A stretch of 64,000 nucleotides of DNA from an uncultured Spirochaetaceae bacterium (GTDB lineage Bacteria > Spirochaetota > Spirochaetia > Sphaerochaetales > Sphaerochaetaceae), in assembly GCA_944390015.1 (NCBI GenBank), contig CALXOL010000007.1:38477-102476 (forward strand), written 5' to 3'. The translations under genes and the position numbers were made by a program. Under the pieces are notes generated by a model that did no database searches, had not been told where the DNA came from, and saw only the letters and a program-made list of their open reading frames with translations. Shown in pieces: positions 8,167 through 16,613 of this stretch (position 1 is its first letter; each line of letters begins with the position of its first letter).

Positions 8167-9405
8167 ATGAACGATCAGAGAGATTTTGAGTACATCGTAA
8201 GAACAAAAAAGAAGGATTTTACAAAAGCTGATGAGCTTTTCAACATCAGATACGCACGTTTTGCGCGCTCTTTTCACCGCCAGATTCCAGGATACAAGAT
8301 GACAAGTCTTAAAAGTCTTGCAAACCTTGCCCACATGATCGGGCTGGAGGGCATTTACATAAAGGATGAATCAGAAAGGCTGCATCTCAATTCTTTCAAA
8401 GTAATGGGAGGTAGTTTCGCGATTGCACGTTTCATCCAGAAAAAGCTCAATCTGAGCGACGAACAGCTCTCATACGAATATCTTGTAAGTCCCGAGTGCC
8501 ATGAGAAACTAAAGGATATGACATTTGCTTCCGCCACAGATGGGAACCATGGAAGAGGAATAGCATGGGCATCAATGAAACTTAATCTGAAATGTGTAAT
8601 CTACGTGCATAAATACACATCACAGGCGAGAATCGATGCGATAAGAAATTACGGGGCTCGCGTAGAAGTCATAGATGGCAACTATGATGATGCCGTAAGG
8701 CAGATCGCGATTGATGCGGAAAAATATGGATGGCAGATCATAAGCGATACTTCCTGGCCAGGTTATGAGGAGATTCCTACCTGGATCATGCAGGGCTATA
8801 CGACAATCATGCTGGAAGCTCAGGAGGAGTTTGCAGGACTAGGCATAATCCGCCCTACTCACATATTCGTTCAGGCGGGAGTTGGAGCACTGGCTGCCGC
8901 AACAATCGGGTTCTATGCATCACTGTTCAAAGATGATCCTCCTAAGTTCATCGTAGTCGAACCGGATAAGGCGGCATGTATCTTTGAAACGGCAAAATAT
9001 AATGATGGAACACTGCACAACATAACAGGCTCTCTCGATACTATCATGGCAGGTCTTGCCTGTGGAGAAGCAAGTCCAATTGCCTGGAGCGTCTTGGATG
9101 GAACAGTAGATGCCTTCATGAAAGTACCTGATTACACATCGGCACGTGGCATGAGAATTCTTGCCGTACCGCTTAAAGGAGATCCGTTCGTCATATCAGG
9201 GGAAAGTGGAGCGGTTCCACTCGGCGCACTCTATTCAATAATGACGGAGGAAGGCTCAGAGGGTTTAAAGGCTGTTCTTGGCTTAAACGAGAAATCGAAC
9301 GTACTTATTATCAACACAGAGGGAAATACGGATCCCACTCACTTCAGACAGATTATCTGGGATGGTCTCGATAATGTTCCAAAGGATTATCTGACTAGGA
9401 AATAA
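8167..9405 (+). CDS. dpaL: Diaminopropionate ammonia-lyase (YgeX)
   Basis: A 412-residue PLP fold-type II enzyme that splits 2,3-diaminopropionate to pyruvate and ammonia. The PLP lysine lies in NSFKVMGG (about K78), a substrate loop in ATDGNHGRGIAWAS and a glycine-rich phosphate loop in GVGALAAA. Length and motifs match YgeX. In enterobacteria and in purine-degrading gut anaerobes ygeX is clustered with ygeY, ssnA and ygfK; here those three are found together at 47.7-53.5 kb but this gene stands alone. The Shine-Dalgarno TGAGGA precedes the ATG, and its own terminator follows, so it is a single-gene unit. Confidence 0.92.
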   Translation: MNDQRDFEYIVRTKKKDFTKADELFNIRYARFARSFHRQIPGYKMTSLKSLANLAHMIGLEGIYIKDESERLHLNSFKVMGGSFAIARFIQKKLNLSDEQLSYEYLVSPECHEKLKDMTFASATDGNHGRGIAWASMKLNLKCVIYVHKYTSQARIDAIRNYGARVEVIDGNYDDAVRQIAIDAEKYGWQIISDTSWPGYEEIPTWIMQGYTTIMLEAQEEFAGLGIIRPTHIFVQAGVGALAAATIGFYASLFKDDPPKFIVVEPDKAACIFETAKYNDGTLHNITGSLDTIMAGLACGEASPIAWSVLDGTVDAFMKVPDYTSARGMRILAVPLKGDPFVISGESGAVPLGALYSIMTEEGSEGLKAVLGLNEKSNVLIINTEGNTDPTHFRQIIWDGLDNVPKDYLTRK

Positions 9406-9411
9406 TTTCGG

Positions 9412-9440
9412 ACTCAGGCTTTACGCCTGGGTTCTTTTTT
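9412..9440 (+). terminator. Terminator after dpaL
   Basis: The stem ACTCAGGC with GCCTGGGT (includes one G-T pair) is followed by a run of eight T. Confidence 0.88.
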
Positions 9441-9495
9441 TGCAGAAACAACACAACATGATAAATATAATCTGCCTAAAACTAGACTGTGCGTT

Positions 9496-9524
9496 TTGCA
9501 AAATGAAATAGAATAGTCTATAAT
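9496..9524 (+). promoter_or_regulatory. Promoter for the ATPase gene, predicted leaderless
   Basis: TTGCAA (9496-9501), 17 nt, TATAAT (9519-9524). The -10 ends 8 nt before the ATG at 9533, leaving room for no more than a couple of untranslated bases and no Shine-Dalgarno. Confidence 0.7.
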
Positions 9525-9532
9525 CTTAATCT

Positions 9533-10597
9533 ATGTTGCAAAGAGATGCATATATAAGAAGACTGCTGCTTATAAAGGATGAAAAAGGAGTCAATTTCAT
9601 CCATGGGCCTAAAGGCTCTGGTAAGACGATGTTGTTAAATCTTTTATTTGACAGCCTTACAAAAATAGAAGGTGCTGATGTTGCAATTTGTTTTCCATCC
9701 TCACATCCTGATTCTGTTGAGAATAAGAAATATGTTCTCATAGATGATATTGATGAGCATCCAGAGCTTCTCACAACTCTCATTTCTGATGAAATGACCA
9801 TTTACGCAACATGTAAATCATTATCTGCAATTTCAGCGGTGACAGGGAGAAAAAATATTTTAAAACTTTATCCTCTCTCTTTCTCTGAGTATAGGTCTCT
9901 CCTATGCAGAAATCTGAGCTTAAAGAAGAGCTATGACAGATATAGATCAAATCTTACCTTGATTCCACTGGATGAGGTCAGGGCGATGAGTAATTTCTCC
10001 AATTTCGCATATTTCTCTGACACGCTCAGCAGTCTAAAAAACAGTTTGAGAGAAAAGATGAGTATAGAAAGAGAAGACTGCGATGCAGTACTGAATTTCA
10101 TCTCAAGCAGCATAGGACGCATTCTCTCCATAAATGACATCTCTGTAAGAACAAAAGTCTATGAGCGCGATGTTATTGAAATAATAAAGGCTCTTGAAGA
10201 GGCTGGAATCATAGCAGCGATCAGCGGATATGACGAGGAGAAAGAAGAGCTTCTCGATAATGGAAGAAAATATTACCTCTCAGATAACTACTATATTAAG
10301 AGACTGTCGGAAAACCTCTCTCAATCATTTTTCTTTGAGAATATTATAGCCATGGAGCTACTAAGAAGGGAAGAACATGTATATTATGGAGTTTATTCAG
10401 ATTTCATTACCTTCTATGAATTTGAAAGAAGAATATTCCAGAGTGCTGTTACCGCAGAAGATGCAAGAACAAAGGCAGAAAGTATCAGGAAGTTTAAGGG
10501 TGCGAATAAGTATGTGATTACCGAGGCAATCGATGACATAGATGTTAACGGTATAGAATTCATCGATGCGATATCCTTCCTTTCATCTTCAACATAG
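9533..10597 (+). CDS. AAA ATPase of the DUF4143 type, degenerate
   Basis: A 354-residue protein with Walker A GPKGSGKT (residues 25-32), a Walker B-like YVLIDDIDE, a sensor-like YATCK and LYPLSFSEY, the segment typical of DUF4143-type ATPases. The C-terminal half keeps YYLSDNYYI and FFFENIIAMELLRR, but the nuclease-like EVDF...K signature of complete relatives is reduced to SDFITF, so the C-terminal domain looks decayed or diverged. Compare the complete family member at 53897. The role of the family is unclear (defence or transport-associated ATPases have been suggested). It is a single gene with its own promoter. Confidence 0.65.
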   Translation: MLQRDAYIRRLLLIKDEKGVNFIHGPKGSGKTMLLNLLFDSLTKIEGADVAICFPSSHPDSVENKKYVLIDDIDEHPELLTTLISDEMTIYATCKSLSAISAVTGRKNILKLYPLSFSEYRSLLCRNLSLKKSYDRYRSNLTLIPLDEVRAMSNFSNFAYFSDTLSSLKNSLREKMSIEREDCDAVLNFISSSIGRILSINDISVRTKVYERDVIEIIKALEEAGIIAAISGYDEEKEELLDNGRKYYLSDNYYIKRLSENLSQSFFFENIIAMELLRREEHVYYGVYSDFITFYEFERRIFQSAVTAEDARTKAESIRKFKGANKYVITEAIDDIDVNGIEFIDAISFLSSST

Positions 10598-10672
10598 CAT
10601 TTTGTGTTTTTATTGGCATAAAATAAAAACCCACTTTCAAAAGGTCAAATAATGATACAAATCAAAATTAAC

Positions 10673-10707
10673 AAAAAAAAGCAACCCATTACATTATAAT
10701 GAGTTGC
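10673..10707 (-). terminator. Terminator after tRNA-Asn
   Basis: On the minus strand GCAAC...CATT pairs with AATG...GTTGC (one internal mismatch), followed by a run of eight T. Confidence 0.85.
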
Positions 10708-10712
10708 TCGTG

Positions 10713-10785
<73 letters not shown>

Positions 10786-10803
10786 ATATCTTTAACCTCT
10801 AGG

Positions 10804-10833
10804 ATACTACTCTAAAACAATACATGTTGTCAA
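10804..10833 (-). promoter_or_regulatory. Promoter of tRNA-Asn
   Basis: A perfect TTGACA (complement of 10828-10833), 18 nt, TAGTAT (complement of 10804-10809), about 18 nt before the mature tRNA 5' end. Confidence 0.75.
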
Positions 10834-10867
10834 CAAAGATGGAAAATATTTTTTATTTTTCTCATCA

Positions 10868-11395
10868 TCAGCTACAAATCGCAGGAGAAAGTGCAAAATT
10901 AGGGCTGTACGCAATTGCCATTAGAGCAAACAGAGCAGAACTGGCATACGTAATATCATTTCCTGGGGAAGGTGTATTTCTATGATAAGATTTCTTCCAA
11001 CTGCCCAAATCAGAAAAATATCCTCTGGACATTTCAATTTCCGTCTGTGAAAAAAGCAGTTCATCTATCTCACTCTCCCATGCGATATGTTCTCTAATCG
11101 AGCCAAGAAATTTCTTAGTATGAGGGAAGGAAAAAGAATCTACTATGTAATGGGCGGCTCTACCAGCCTTATAGAAATCAAGCAGACTCCATCGTCTTTT
11201 TTTTCTCAAACAATCGATGATACGAAGAATGTAATTGCTTACTCGCTCATCTCCATGTCCCTTAATATATGTGAAAAAATTAATATCCGGTTCAATAGAG
11301 CCAAAAAGAAATACAAACTTTTGACAAATCCCAATAAACGGGAACACAGAAGAGCATACAAGCGCAGTAAGCTTAAGGTGACATCTTTTATTCAC
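10868..11395 (-). CDS. Zinc-dependent phospholipase C-like protein
   Basis: A 175-residue protein. The pattern GSIEPDINFF...GHG, then GRAAHYIVDSFSFPH and REHIAWESEID provides the spaced His/Asp/Glu ligands of the bacterial zinc-dependent phospholipase C / S1-P1 nuclease fold. The family hydrolyses phospholipid head groups or is of unknown substrate. A hydrophobic N-terminal stretch (residues 8-32) could be an uncleaved anchor. It starts at GTG with GGGAGA five bases upstream. The protein is short compared with secreted phospholipase C, as is usual for the uncharacterised anaerobe relatives. Confidence 0.62.
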   Translation of the reverse strand: MNKRCHLKLTALVCSSVFPFIGICQKFVFLFGSIEPDINFFTYIKGHGDERVSNYILRIIDCLRKKRRWSLLDFYKAGRAAHYIVDSFSFPHTKKFLGSIREHIAWESEIDELLFSQTEIEMSRGYFSDLGSWKKSYHRNTPSPGNDITYASSALFALMAIAYSPNFALSPAICS

Positions 11396-11468
11396 TATCT
11401 TCTCCCTATCTTATTATCAGGCAGGGAGGAAACAAAATGATTAATGCAATGTAAAATCCTGATGAAAT

Positions 11469-11497
11469 CAAAAAAACAGGGCGCAACATGTGCGCCC
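11469..11497 (-). terminator. Terminator after the 5'-nucleotidase gene
   Basis: On the minus strand the perfect 7-bp stem GGGCGCA/TGCGCCC is followed by TGTTTTTTT. Confidence 0.88.
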
Positions 11498-11516
11498 CAT
11501 ATTAAGACATTCAGCC

Positions 11517-13271
11517 TTAATTAGCTGGTGGGTAGAGCTGAGCAAGGTAATCAGCGAAAACCTCGTTAAGCACCCTTCCCTCCTGCGTAATGCGTCCGAA
11601 CATTGTATATCCGTCACCGCCGGCAGCCATGAAGTCATTCGTAGCAACAGTATATGTTGCATTCCTGTCGATAGGCTCGCCATTTAAGCGGACTTCCTCG
11701 ATTCTCTCACCTACAGGATTGTCAGCGGAGAATACGACTTCAAGATCAGTCTGAGAGAAAGCTCCGTTAGTTTCAGGAAGCATTGAATAACCGTGCTCTA
11801 ATGCCTGGTAGACCTCATCTCCAGTAATTTCACAAACGGTTACGATATTAGTAAATGGAAGGACGGCATTAACCTCTCCAAGAGTAACATCTCCTGCGCT
11901 GAGGCTTGCTCTGATTCCTCCACCATTAACGATTGTGAAATCAGCACCAGTTTCAGCGGTAATAGCATCACATACGATTTCAGAGAGATTTGTCTTTCCG
12001 GTTCTGACATGCTCTCTTTCACCGTCAAGATTCTCTGGAATTGTTGCAACAACCTCACCGAAACGTGCCTCTATAGCCTCGTTAACACTCTCAATATAAG
12101 CGGAAACCTCAGGATCATCTGGAACATCCGTGATGCCATACTGCTGGCAGAGTGCGCTGTTAGCAGGATCAAGAACATCTGAACTTGCAATTAAGAATGC
12201 ATTCTCACTTGCGACTTCTCCATTCTTAACGAGGATATCGACAACTCCGATATTCTGCATATATTCGCCTGCTGAAACGATTAATGTGCCATTTACATAG
12301 TTGTCGCCAGAAAGAACGCTGTGGCTGTGTCCATCAACAAAGAGATCGATTCCATCAATGTTCTCGCAGATGATTGTACTTGTAAGTCCGCTCTCGCCAT
12401 CGGCAACTGTTCCAATATGACCGAGAACTACTACATAATCAGCAATCTCATGTGCAAGATCAATCGCAGCCTGTGCATTCTCATAGACTACAGGATTATC
12501 GAATTCAACCCCTTCCGTATTCTTCGGATGGCTCTTTGTCTTGGTATCTGGAGTCGTGAGTCCGATTACGCAGACCTTGAAACCATTGAAGTCATAAATC
12601 TGATATGGCTGGAAAAGAAGATAGCCATTCTCATCCGTTATATTTGCAGAGAGGACCTTGAGATCAGAAACAGCTTCTGCCTCATCGCTAAGAGCAAGAA
12701 GATTATCTATGCCGTAGTTGAAATCATGATTTCCAGGAGCAACCGCATCATAACCAGACATTATGAGCAATTCCCCTACTGTCGCACCATTGAAGAGGTT
12801 TGCGAAATTCGTTCCATGTGTAACATCTCCAGCATCAAGAACGAGAATGTTGTCAGTGATGGAACGTGCCGTCTTGATTATAGTTGCAAGCTTCGCATAT
12901 CCGACAGAATCATCCTCTCCCGCTGTAACACGTGCATGGACGTCATTGGTATGAACGATAAAAAGATCAAATACGTCATCCCCCTGCGTGTTTTTCACTA
13001 TTGGGGTAACCCCAAAAGGATACTCCTCTGCAGAAGCTGAAACAATCACATCCTCAGAGACAGGAGCAACCACTTCTTCAGCATCACTTACCTCCGCTGC
13101 TGGAGCAGGTACTGGTGCTGGGGCAGGAGCTGGAGCCGGTTCTGCGGGAGCTGCGGCAGGGACAACTATCTCAGGAACCGATTCAACAGTGCTCTTCGTG
13201 CTACAGCTTATTAAGGCTATAGCCAATAAGGCAACTAAAGCGACAGAAACAATCTTAGATAAACGTTTCAC
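11517..13271 (-). CDS. 5'-nucleotidase / UshA-family metallophosphatase lipoprotein
   Basis: A 584-residue exported lipoprotein that removes phosphate from nucleotides in the periplasm. The signal peptide ends in a lipobox with Cys23 (ALISC), followed by an Ala/Pro-rich linker (about residues 35-65). The calcineurin-like domain shows HTNDVHARV, LDAGDVTHGT, GNHDFNYG, VLGHIGT and VDGHSHS; the C-terminal substrate domain shows NGGGIRASL, GEVNAVLPFTN and AGGDGY. The start is GTG with AGGAGG upstream. The lipoprotein leader closely resembles that of the tyrosine phosphatase at 43703-44860. Likely role: nucleotide scavenging (inference). Confidence 0.9.
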   Translation of the reverse strand: MKRLSKIVSVALVALLAIALISCSTKSTVESVPEIVVPAAAPAEPAPAPAPAPVPAPAAEVSDAEEVVAPVSEDVIVSASAEEYPFGVTPIVKNTQGDDVFDLFIVHTNDVHARVTAGEDDSVGYAKLATIIKTARSITDNILVLDAGDVTHGTNFANLFNGATVGELLIMSGYDAVAPGNHDFNYGIDNLLALSDEAEAVSDLKVLSANITDENGYLLFQPYQIYDFNGFKVCVIGLTTPDTKTKSHPKNTEGVEFDNPVVYENAQAAIDLAHEIADYVVVLGHIGTVADGESGLTSTIICENIDGIDLFVDGHSHSVLSGDNYVNGTLIVSAGEYMQNIGVVDILVKNGEVASENAFLIASSDVLDPANSALCQQYGITDVPDDPEVSAYIESVNEAIEARFGEVVATIPENLDGEREHVRTGKTNLSEIVCDAITAETGADFTIVNGGGIRASLSAGDVTLGEVNAVLPFTNIVTVCEITGDEVYQALEHGYSMLPETNGAFSQTDLEVVFSADNPVGERIEEVRLNGEPIDRNATYTVATNDFMAAGGDGYTMFGRITQEGRVLNEVFADYLAQLYPPAN

Positions 13272-13388
13272 GCTGATCCTCCTAGTAATTATTATTGTTG
13301 TTGATAGGGTCTAAACCTTCTGTGTTTAATTTTAACATAGGATAATCTCAATTCATATGGAAAAAATGTAACATCGATATTAAAAAAT

Positions 13389-13415
13389 AAAAAAACCTGT
13401 ACTCGTCAGTACAGG
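13389..13415 (-). terminator. Terminator after the 56-aa gene
   Basis: The perfect 7-bp stem CCTGTAC/GTACAGG with a 6-nt loop is followed on the minus strand by a run of seven T. Confidence 0.88.
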
Positions 13416-13434
13416 CTAAAATCAAAACTTAGAA

Positions 13435-13605
13435 TTACATTAAGTCTTTTGGCTTTCTTGCAGTATTGCCAGTCTTCTCGCAATATGCAACATGGCGGAG
13501 CTTTCCATTTTCAAATACGCTCTTCATCTTAATTGCGCCGCCCCATCTGCTCATCAAAACCTTAGCACCTTCACGGTGTGCGTTCTTAGATACGTTACCT
13601 GCCAT
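13435..13605 (-). CDS. Small basic protein, 56 aa, unknown function
   Basis: A very small gene with complete expression signals: a perfect TTGACA-17-TACTAT promoter, a 36-nt leader with GTGGAGGA, an ATG at 13605 and a terminator 20 bp after the stop. The protein begins MAGNVSKNAHREG, contains RWGGAIKMKSVFENGKLRHVAYCEKTG and ends in a Lys-rich stretch; it has one Cys and is basic. I do not recognise the family. Strong signals suggest a highly expressed housekeeping small protein, perhaps nucleic-acid or ribosome associated (inference). An upstream in-frame extension would overlap the promoter transcript start and is rejected. Confidence 0.7.
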   Translation of the reverse strand: MAGNVSKNAHREGAKVLMSRWGGAIKMKSVFENGKLRHVAYCEKTGNTARKPKDLM

Positions 13606-13647
13606 ATATAATCGTCCTCCACGTAGAAATAGACAAAATCTTACAAT

Positions 13648-13676
13648 ATAGTACAAAACTACAGATTTATTGTCAA
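13648..13676 (-). promoter_or_regulatory. Consensus promoter of the 56-aa gene
   Basis: TTGACA (complement of 13671-13676), 17 nt, TACTAT (complement of 13648-13653). The predicted transcript start is near 13641. Confidence 0.78.
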
Positions 13677-13797
13677 ACCTCAGTACTTATATCACTAAAG
13701 CAAATCAACATCAAGATGTATGGGAATATAATAACGGAAATGAGTACACCCATTTTCACTTTTTTACCTGAGAATTTTAATTTTTTATTAAAACCTC

Positions 13798-13826
13798 TTG
13801 ATATTGTCCATTAAATCGTGTACCTT
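13798..13826 (+). promoter_or_regulatory. Possible promoter of tRNA-Thr
   Basis: TTGATA (13798-13803), 17 nt, TACCTT (13821-13826), 22 nt before the mature tRNA. The -10 box is weak. Confidence 0.4.
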
Positions 13827-13848
13827 AGCGTTGTTCAAAAGAACAGAT

Positions 13849-13922
13849 GCCTCCTTAGCTCAGCTGGCCAGAGCACGTGATTTGTAATCTCGGGGTCGTT
13901 GGTTCGAATCCGACAGGGGGCT
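13849..13922 (+). tRNA. tRNA-Thr (anticodon TGT)
   Basis: A 74-nt cloverleaf: acceptor GCCTCCT with AGGGGGC, D-stem GCTC/GAGC, anticodon loop TTTGTAA giving TGT, T-stem GTTGG/CCGAC, discriminator T. CCA is not encoded. The anticodon stem CGTGA/TCTCG has a T-T mismatch at pair 29-41. Confidence 0.93.
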
Positions 13923-13929
13923 TCAAAAG

Positions 13930-13954
13930 CGGTGTATTTTTACACCGTTTTTTT
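13930..13954 (+). terminator. Terminator after tRNA-Thr
   Basis: The perfect stem CGGTGTA/TACACCG with a TTTT loop is followed by seven T. Confidence 0.93.
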
Positions 13955-14010
13955 ATGAAAAAAAGAGGTGGACTTTTACCCACCTCCCATGAACGGATTT
14001 ATTTCCCTCT

Positions 14011-15180
14011 TTATTTGGAAGAAATTGTGAAATCATTTGACCAGGTATTTCCATCCGTGTCTTTAACAGTGACATGGATAGGAATCTGCCTGGAACTCTC
14101 AGTTCCCGTATATACGATTCTTGTAGAGACGGTTCCGATTCCTTTTGCCGGCAACCTCCTGAAATATAGGGTGTCATTGAGAACCGTCAGATCATCATCT
14201 GAGCAAGAGATGTTCACTTCAAGATTCTTCAAATCCTCGCTTCCCGTATTTTCAACATTAAACGTCGCTGTCACCTGAATATTCTTAGGAAGTTTGGAAT
14301 AAGGACTTGTGCTTAAATTGGAAATCTCGACAGATGCATACAGAGCTTCAAACTGAGCTCCATTTCCGCGGACTGTGTAGCTCTCCTCCTCAGGTCCAAG
14401 GAACTCCCCTGTCGTAGAATCATACCAACCGATGAATACATTAGTCCCATCTCCATTGCTGATTTGAGGAATTGCGATCTCATCCCCTTCACTTACACCT
14501 TCGCTGATCTCATCTATTCCGCTTACATCATCCTTAAACGTAACGGCATTACGCCAGATGGCATAAAGAGTCTGATCCGTCAGAGGCATTGTAATCTCCT
14601 CTCCGGCAGAATAAGTAACATCATCCTCGGTAACACCCCAACCTACGAGCTGTCCAAGGTTATTAGAATTAGCATTGATTGATTCCTGATCCGGAAGACG
14701 CACAGTATTACCTGGTTTGACACTAACACTCGAGCGGTAGCTGTAAGAGAAATTCTCTCCGCTGGTTGAGTAATCGAGAGACAGCGTCGGCCTGTAATAT
14801 GGACTGATGCCATAAAGCCACTGGGCATCCTTTAAAGCCTCCTCTTCCGACTCTTCCACAATCAAGGCAAGAAGGGCATCACTCTGCTCTCTTGTTATCT
14901 TATATCCAGAGAGTGCCTTCAGCTCACCTCTGGCTTCAAGATAAAGATCCATATTATTCTTCGCATAAGCCTTCTCAAGCGATTTGTTCGTACTTGATAG
15001 CTCTTCACTTAAACGCTCTGTCAAATCAGAATAGCTTTTAATCGCACCGTCTAGGTCTCCCTTTTCAACTGCCAAGGAAAAATCCTCATAAAGTCGCTGC
15101 GCCGATGCGGCAAACAGCATCGCTGATGAGAGAGCCAACATCATTAGAATTAAAACAATTTTTTTAGCTTTCATCGTCAT
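14011..15180 (-). CDS. Exported protein with two InlB-type (Listeria-Bacteroides) repeats
   Basis: A 389-residue protein. The N-terminal signal peptide (KKIVLILMMLALSSAMLFAAS) is followed by a helical Glu/Lys-rich region (about 27-120), then two InlB_B-like beta-grasp repeats (about 150-210 and 212-285) with the hallmark endings TLYAIWRN and FEALYA and the FIGWYDSTTGE core, and a C-terminal beta-sandwich (about 290-385) with NVENTGSEDLKNLEV, reminiscent of CARDB domains. These are adhesion-like or cell-surface modules; there is no sorting signal, so an outer-membrane or periplasmic location is possible (inference). AGGAG lies 5 nt before the ATG. It follows an aminotransferase gene on the same strand by 78 bp. 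Confidence 0.72.
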   Translation of the reverse strand: MTMKAKKIVLILMMLALSSAMLFAASAQRLYEDFSLAVEKGDLDGAIKSYSDLTERLSEELSSTNKSLEKAYAKNNMDLYLEARGELKALSGYKITREQSDALLALIVEESEEEALKDAQWLYGISPYYRPTLSLDYSTSGENFSYSYRSSVSVKPGNTVRLPDQESINANSNNLGQLVGWGVTEDDVTYSAGEEITMPLTDQTLYAIWRNAVTFKDDVSGIDEISEGVSEGDEIAIPQISNGDGTNVFIGWYDSTTGEFLGPEEESYTVRGNGAQFEALYASVEISNLSTSPYSKLPKNIQVTATFNVENTGSEDLKNLEVNISCSDDDLTVLNDTLYFRRLPAKGIGTVSTRIVYTGTESSRQIPIHVTVKDTDGNTWSNDFTISSK

Positions 15181-15258
15181 TTACGCTCCTTATACTTACT
15201 AATATCGGATGCGAAAATGACGATATGGTGAATTCAATATGTCTACTTTTTGTTTCTT

Positions 15259-16533
15259 TTAAGAATATTGCCTGTAAAGCATGGATATCAGCCTTATTCC
15301 GTTCCTCACGCTCTCATCATCGGTCGAATAATTCAGGCGCAGGCATTTATCATAGTGAGGATGAGGATACACCCCTCCATTCAACTGCTGCTCCGAACCA
15401 TAAAAGGAATACTCACCAGGAACAGTAACCACACCCTTCTCCTTAAGTTTCTGATAGAACTCGATCGCACTTATCTTCAGCGAAGGGAGATAGAGCCAGA
15501 TGAATATGCTTCCCTCACTCCTATGATAATAATAGTCCGTCCCTTCAAAATACTCTCTGATGTAATTTTGGCATTTTTCGGATTTCTTTTTATAGTACGG
15601 CATCACCACGCACCTAGAAACACGTTCAAGCTCCCCTGAGGCTATGAGTTCGCCGGCAAGTGCCTGCCCGAAAGAACCAGCGGTAAGACTTACGATGGCG
15701 TTTATATTGGAAAGAGCCTCTATTATGTTTTTATTTGCTATGATTATCCCGGTTCTTATAGAAGGAAGTCCTATTTTGGAAAGGCTCATCGAAAGTACTA
15801 TGTTCTCATTCCACATCATGTTTGCGTCTGAGAAAATAATCGAAGGGAATGGAAGTCCGTAAGCATTATCTATAATGAGAGGAAGAGAGTATTTTTCAGC
15901 CTCCTTGGAAAGGAACAGCACCTCATCATCCCTTAAAACATTACCACTTGGATTAGTCGGGCGTGAAAATGCGATTGCACCTACATCTTCATGGCTTTCA
16001 AGATACCTGGAAATCGCATCCTTATCGAGGATGTATTTGAAAGTGTGATCATCGTAATACTCTAAACGAGAGGGAACACTTCTCATCATGTTCCTCTCTA
16101 TTCCCTGGTCGGCGTATCCAACGTACTCAGGCATCAAAGGAAAAAGAATGTGCTTCTCCTTTGAACCGAACTTTCCAGCAAAAAGGTTAAAGAGGAAGAA
16201 CATGGACATTTGGCTACCACTTGTGACTGCTATGTTCTCCTCAGTTATCGGCCAGCCGTAGCGTCGTGAGAAATATGATGCCAGAGACCGTATGAATGCC
16301 ATTCTTCCCTGCGGCGCATCATATGAGCAGATCACGGATAGAAACTCTTTCGACTCGAGCATATTGCGCATGCGCTCCTCATAGAGAGCCTCAACCTCTT
16401 TTATCCTCGCAGGATTTCCTCCACCAAGGGGACACGGTGTCACACCTTCAGGAAGAGGACGTCCAAGATCGTCCATCAATGAGAGTATGCCAGAGCTCTC
16501 AGTAAGTTTCTTGCCAAAATCCGAAAATTCCAT
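15259..16533 (-). CDS. avtA: AvtA-like valine-pyruvate aminotransferase
   Basis: A 424-residue fold-type I PLP enzyme. MEFSDFGKKLTESSGI, PCPLGGGNPA, TSGSQMSMFFLFN, FSRPTNPSGNV and the PLP-lysine loop SMSLSKIGLPSIRTG match AvtA (alanine-valine transaminase), which balances valine, alanine and pyruvate. The start is the ATG at 16533, which fits the family N-terminus; an in-frame upstream extension overlaps its own promoter. No Shine-Dalgarno precedes it, and the -10 box ends 7 nt upstream, so translation is probably leaderless. It is divergently transcribed from the MATE exporter across 80 bp. Confidence 0.85.
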   Translation of the reverse strand: MEFSDFGKKLTESSGILSLMDDLGRPLPEGVTPCPLGGGNPARIKEVEALYEERMRNMLESKEFLSVICSYDAPQGRMAFIRSLASYFSRRYGWPITEENIAVTSGSQMSMFFLFNLFAGKFGSKEKHILFPLMPEYVGYADQGIERNMMRSVPSRLEYYDDHTFKYILDKDAISRYLESHEDVGAIAFSRPTNPSGNVLRDDEVLFLSKEAEKYSLPLIIDNAYGLPFPSIIFSDANMMWNENIVLSMSLSKIGLPSIRTGIIIANKNIIEALSNINAIVSLTAGSFGQALAGELIASGELERVSRCVVMPYYKKKSEKCQNYIREYFEGTDYYYHRSEGSIFIWLYLPSLKISAIEFYQKLKEKGVVTVPGEYSFYGSEQQLNGGVYPHPHYDKCLRLNYSTDDESVRNGIRLISMLYRQYS

Positions 16534-16540
16534 ACGGCAT

Positions 16541-16569
16541 ATGATATGACTTGCTTTTTCATTTTTCAA
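16541..16569 (-). promoter_or_regulatory. Promoter of the avtA-like gene, predicted leaderless
   Basis: TTGAAA (complement of 16564-16569), 17 nt, TATCAT (complement of 16541-16546), then 7 nt to the ATG. Confidence 0.68.
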
Positions 16570-16574
16570 GGAGA

Positions 16575-16603
16575 TTAACAAACTATGTATTTGCGTCTAT
16601 AAT
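16575..16603 (+). promoter_or_regulatory. Promoter of the MATE gene, predicted leaderless
   Basis: TTAACA (16575-16580), 17 nt, TATAAT (16598-16603), then 10 nt to the ATG at 16614. Its -35 lies only 5 bp from the divergent avtA -35. Confidence 0.68.
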
Positions 16604-16613
16604 ACCATCTGCC

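Noticed and set aside
12321..13040. A 239-codon plus-strand ORF opposite the 5'-nucleotidase gene
   Set aside because: It lies wholly antisense to a gene with clear motifs, has Cys/Ile-rich shadow composition and no ribosome site.
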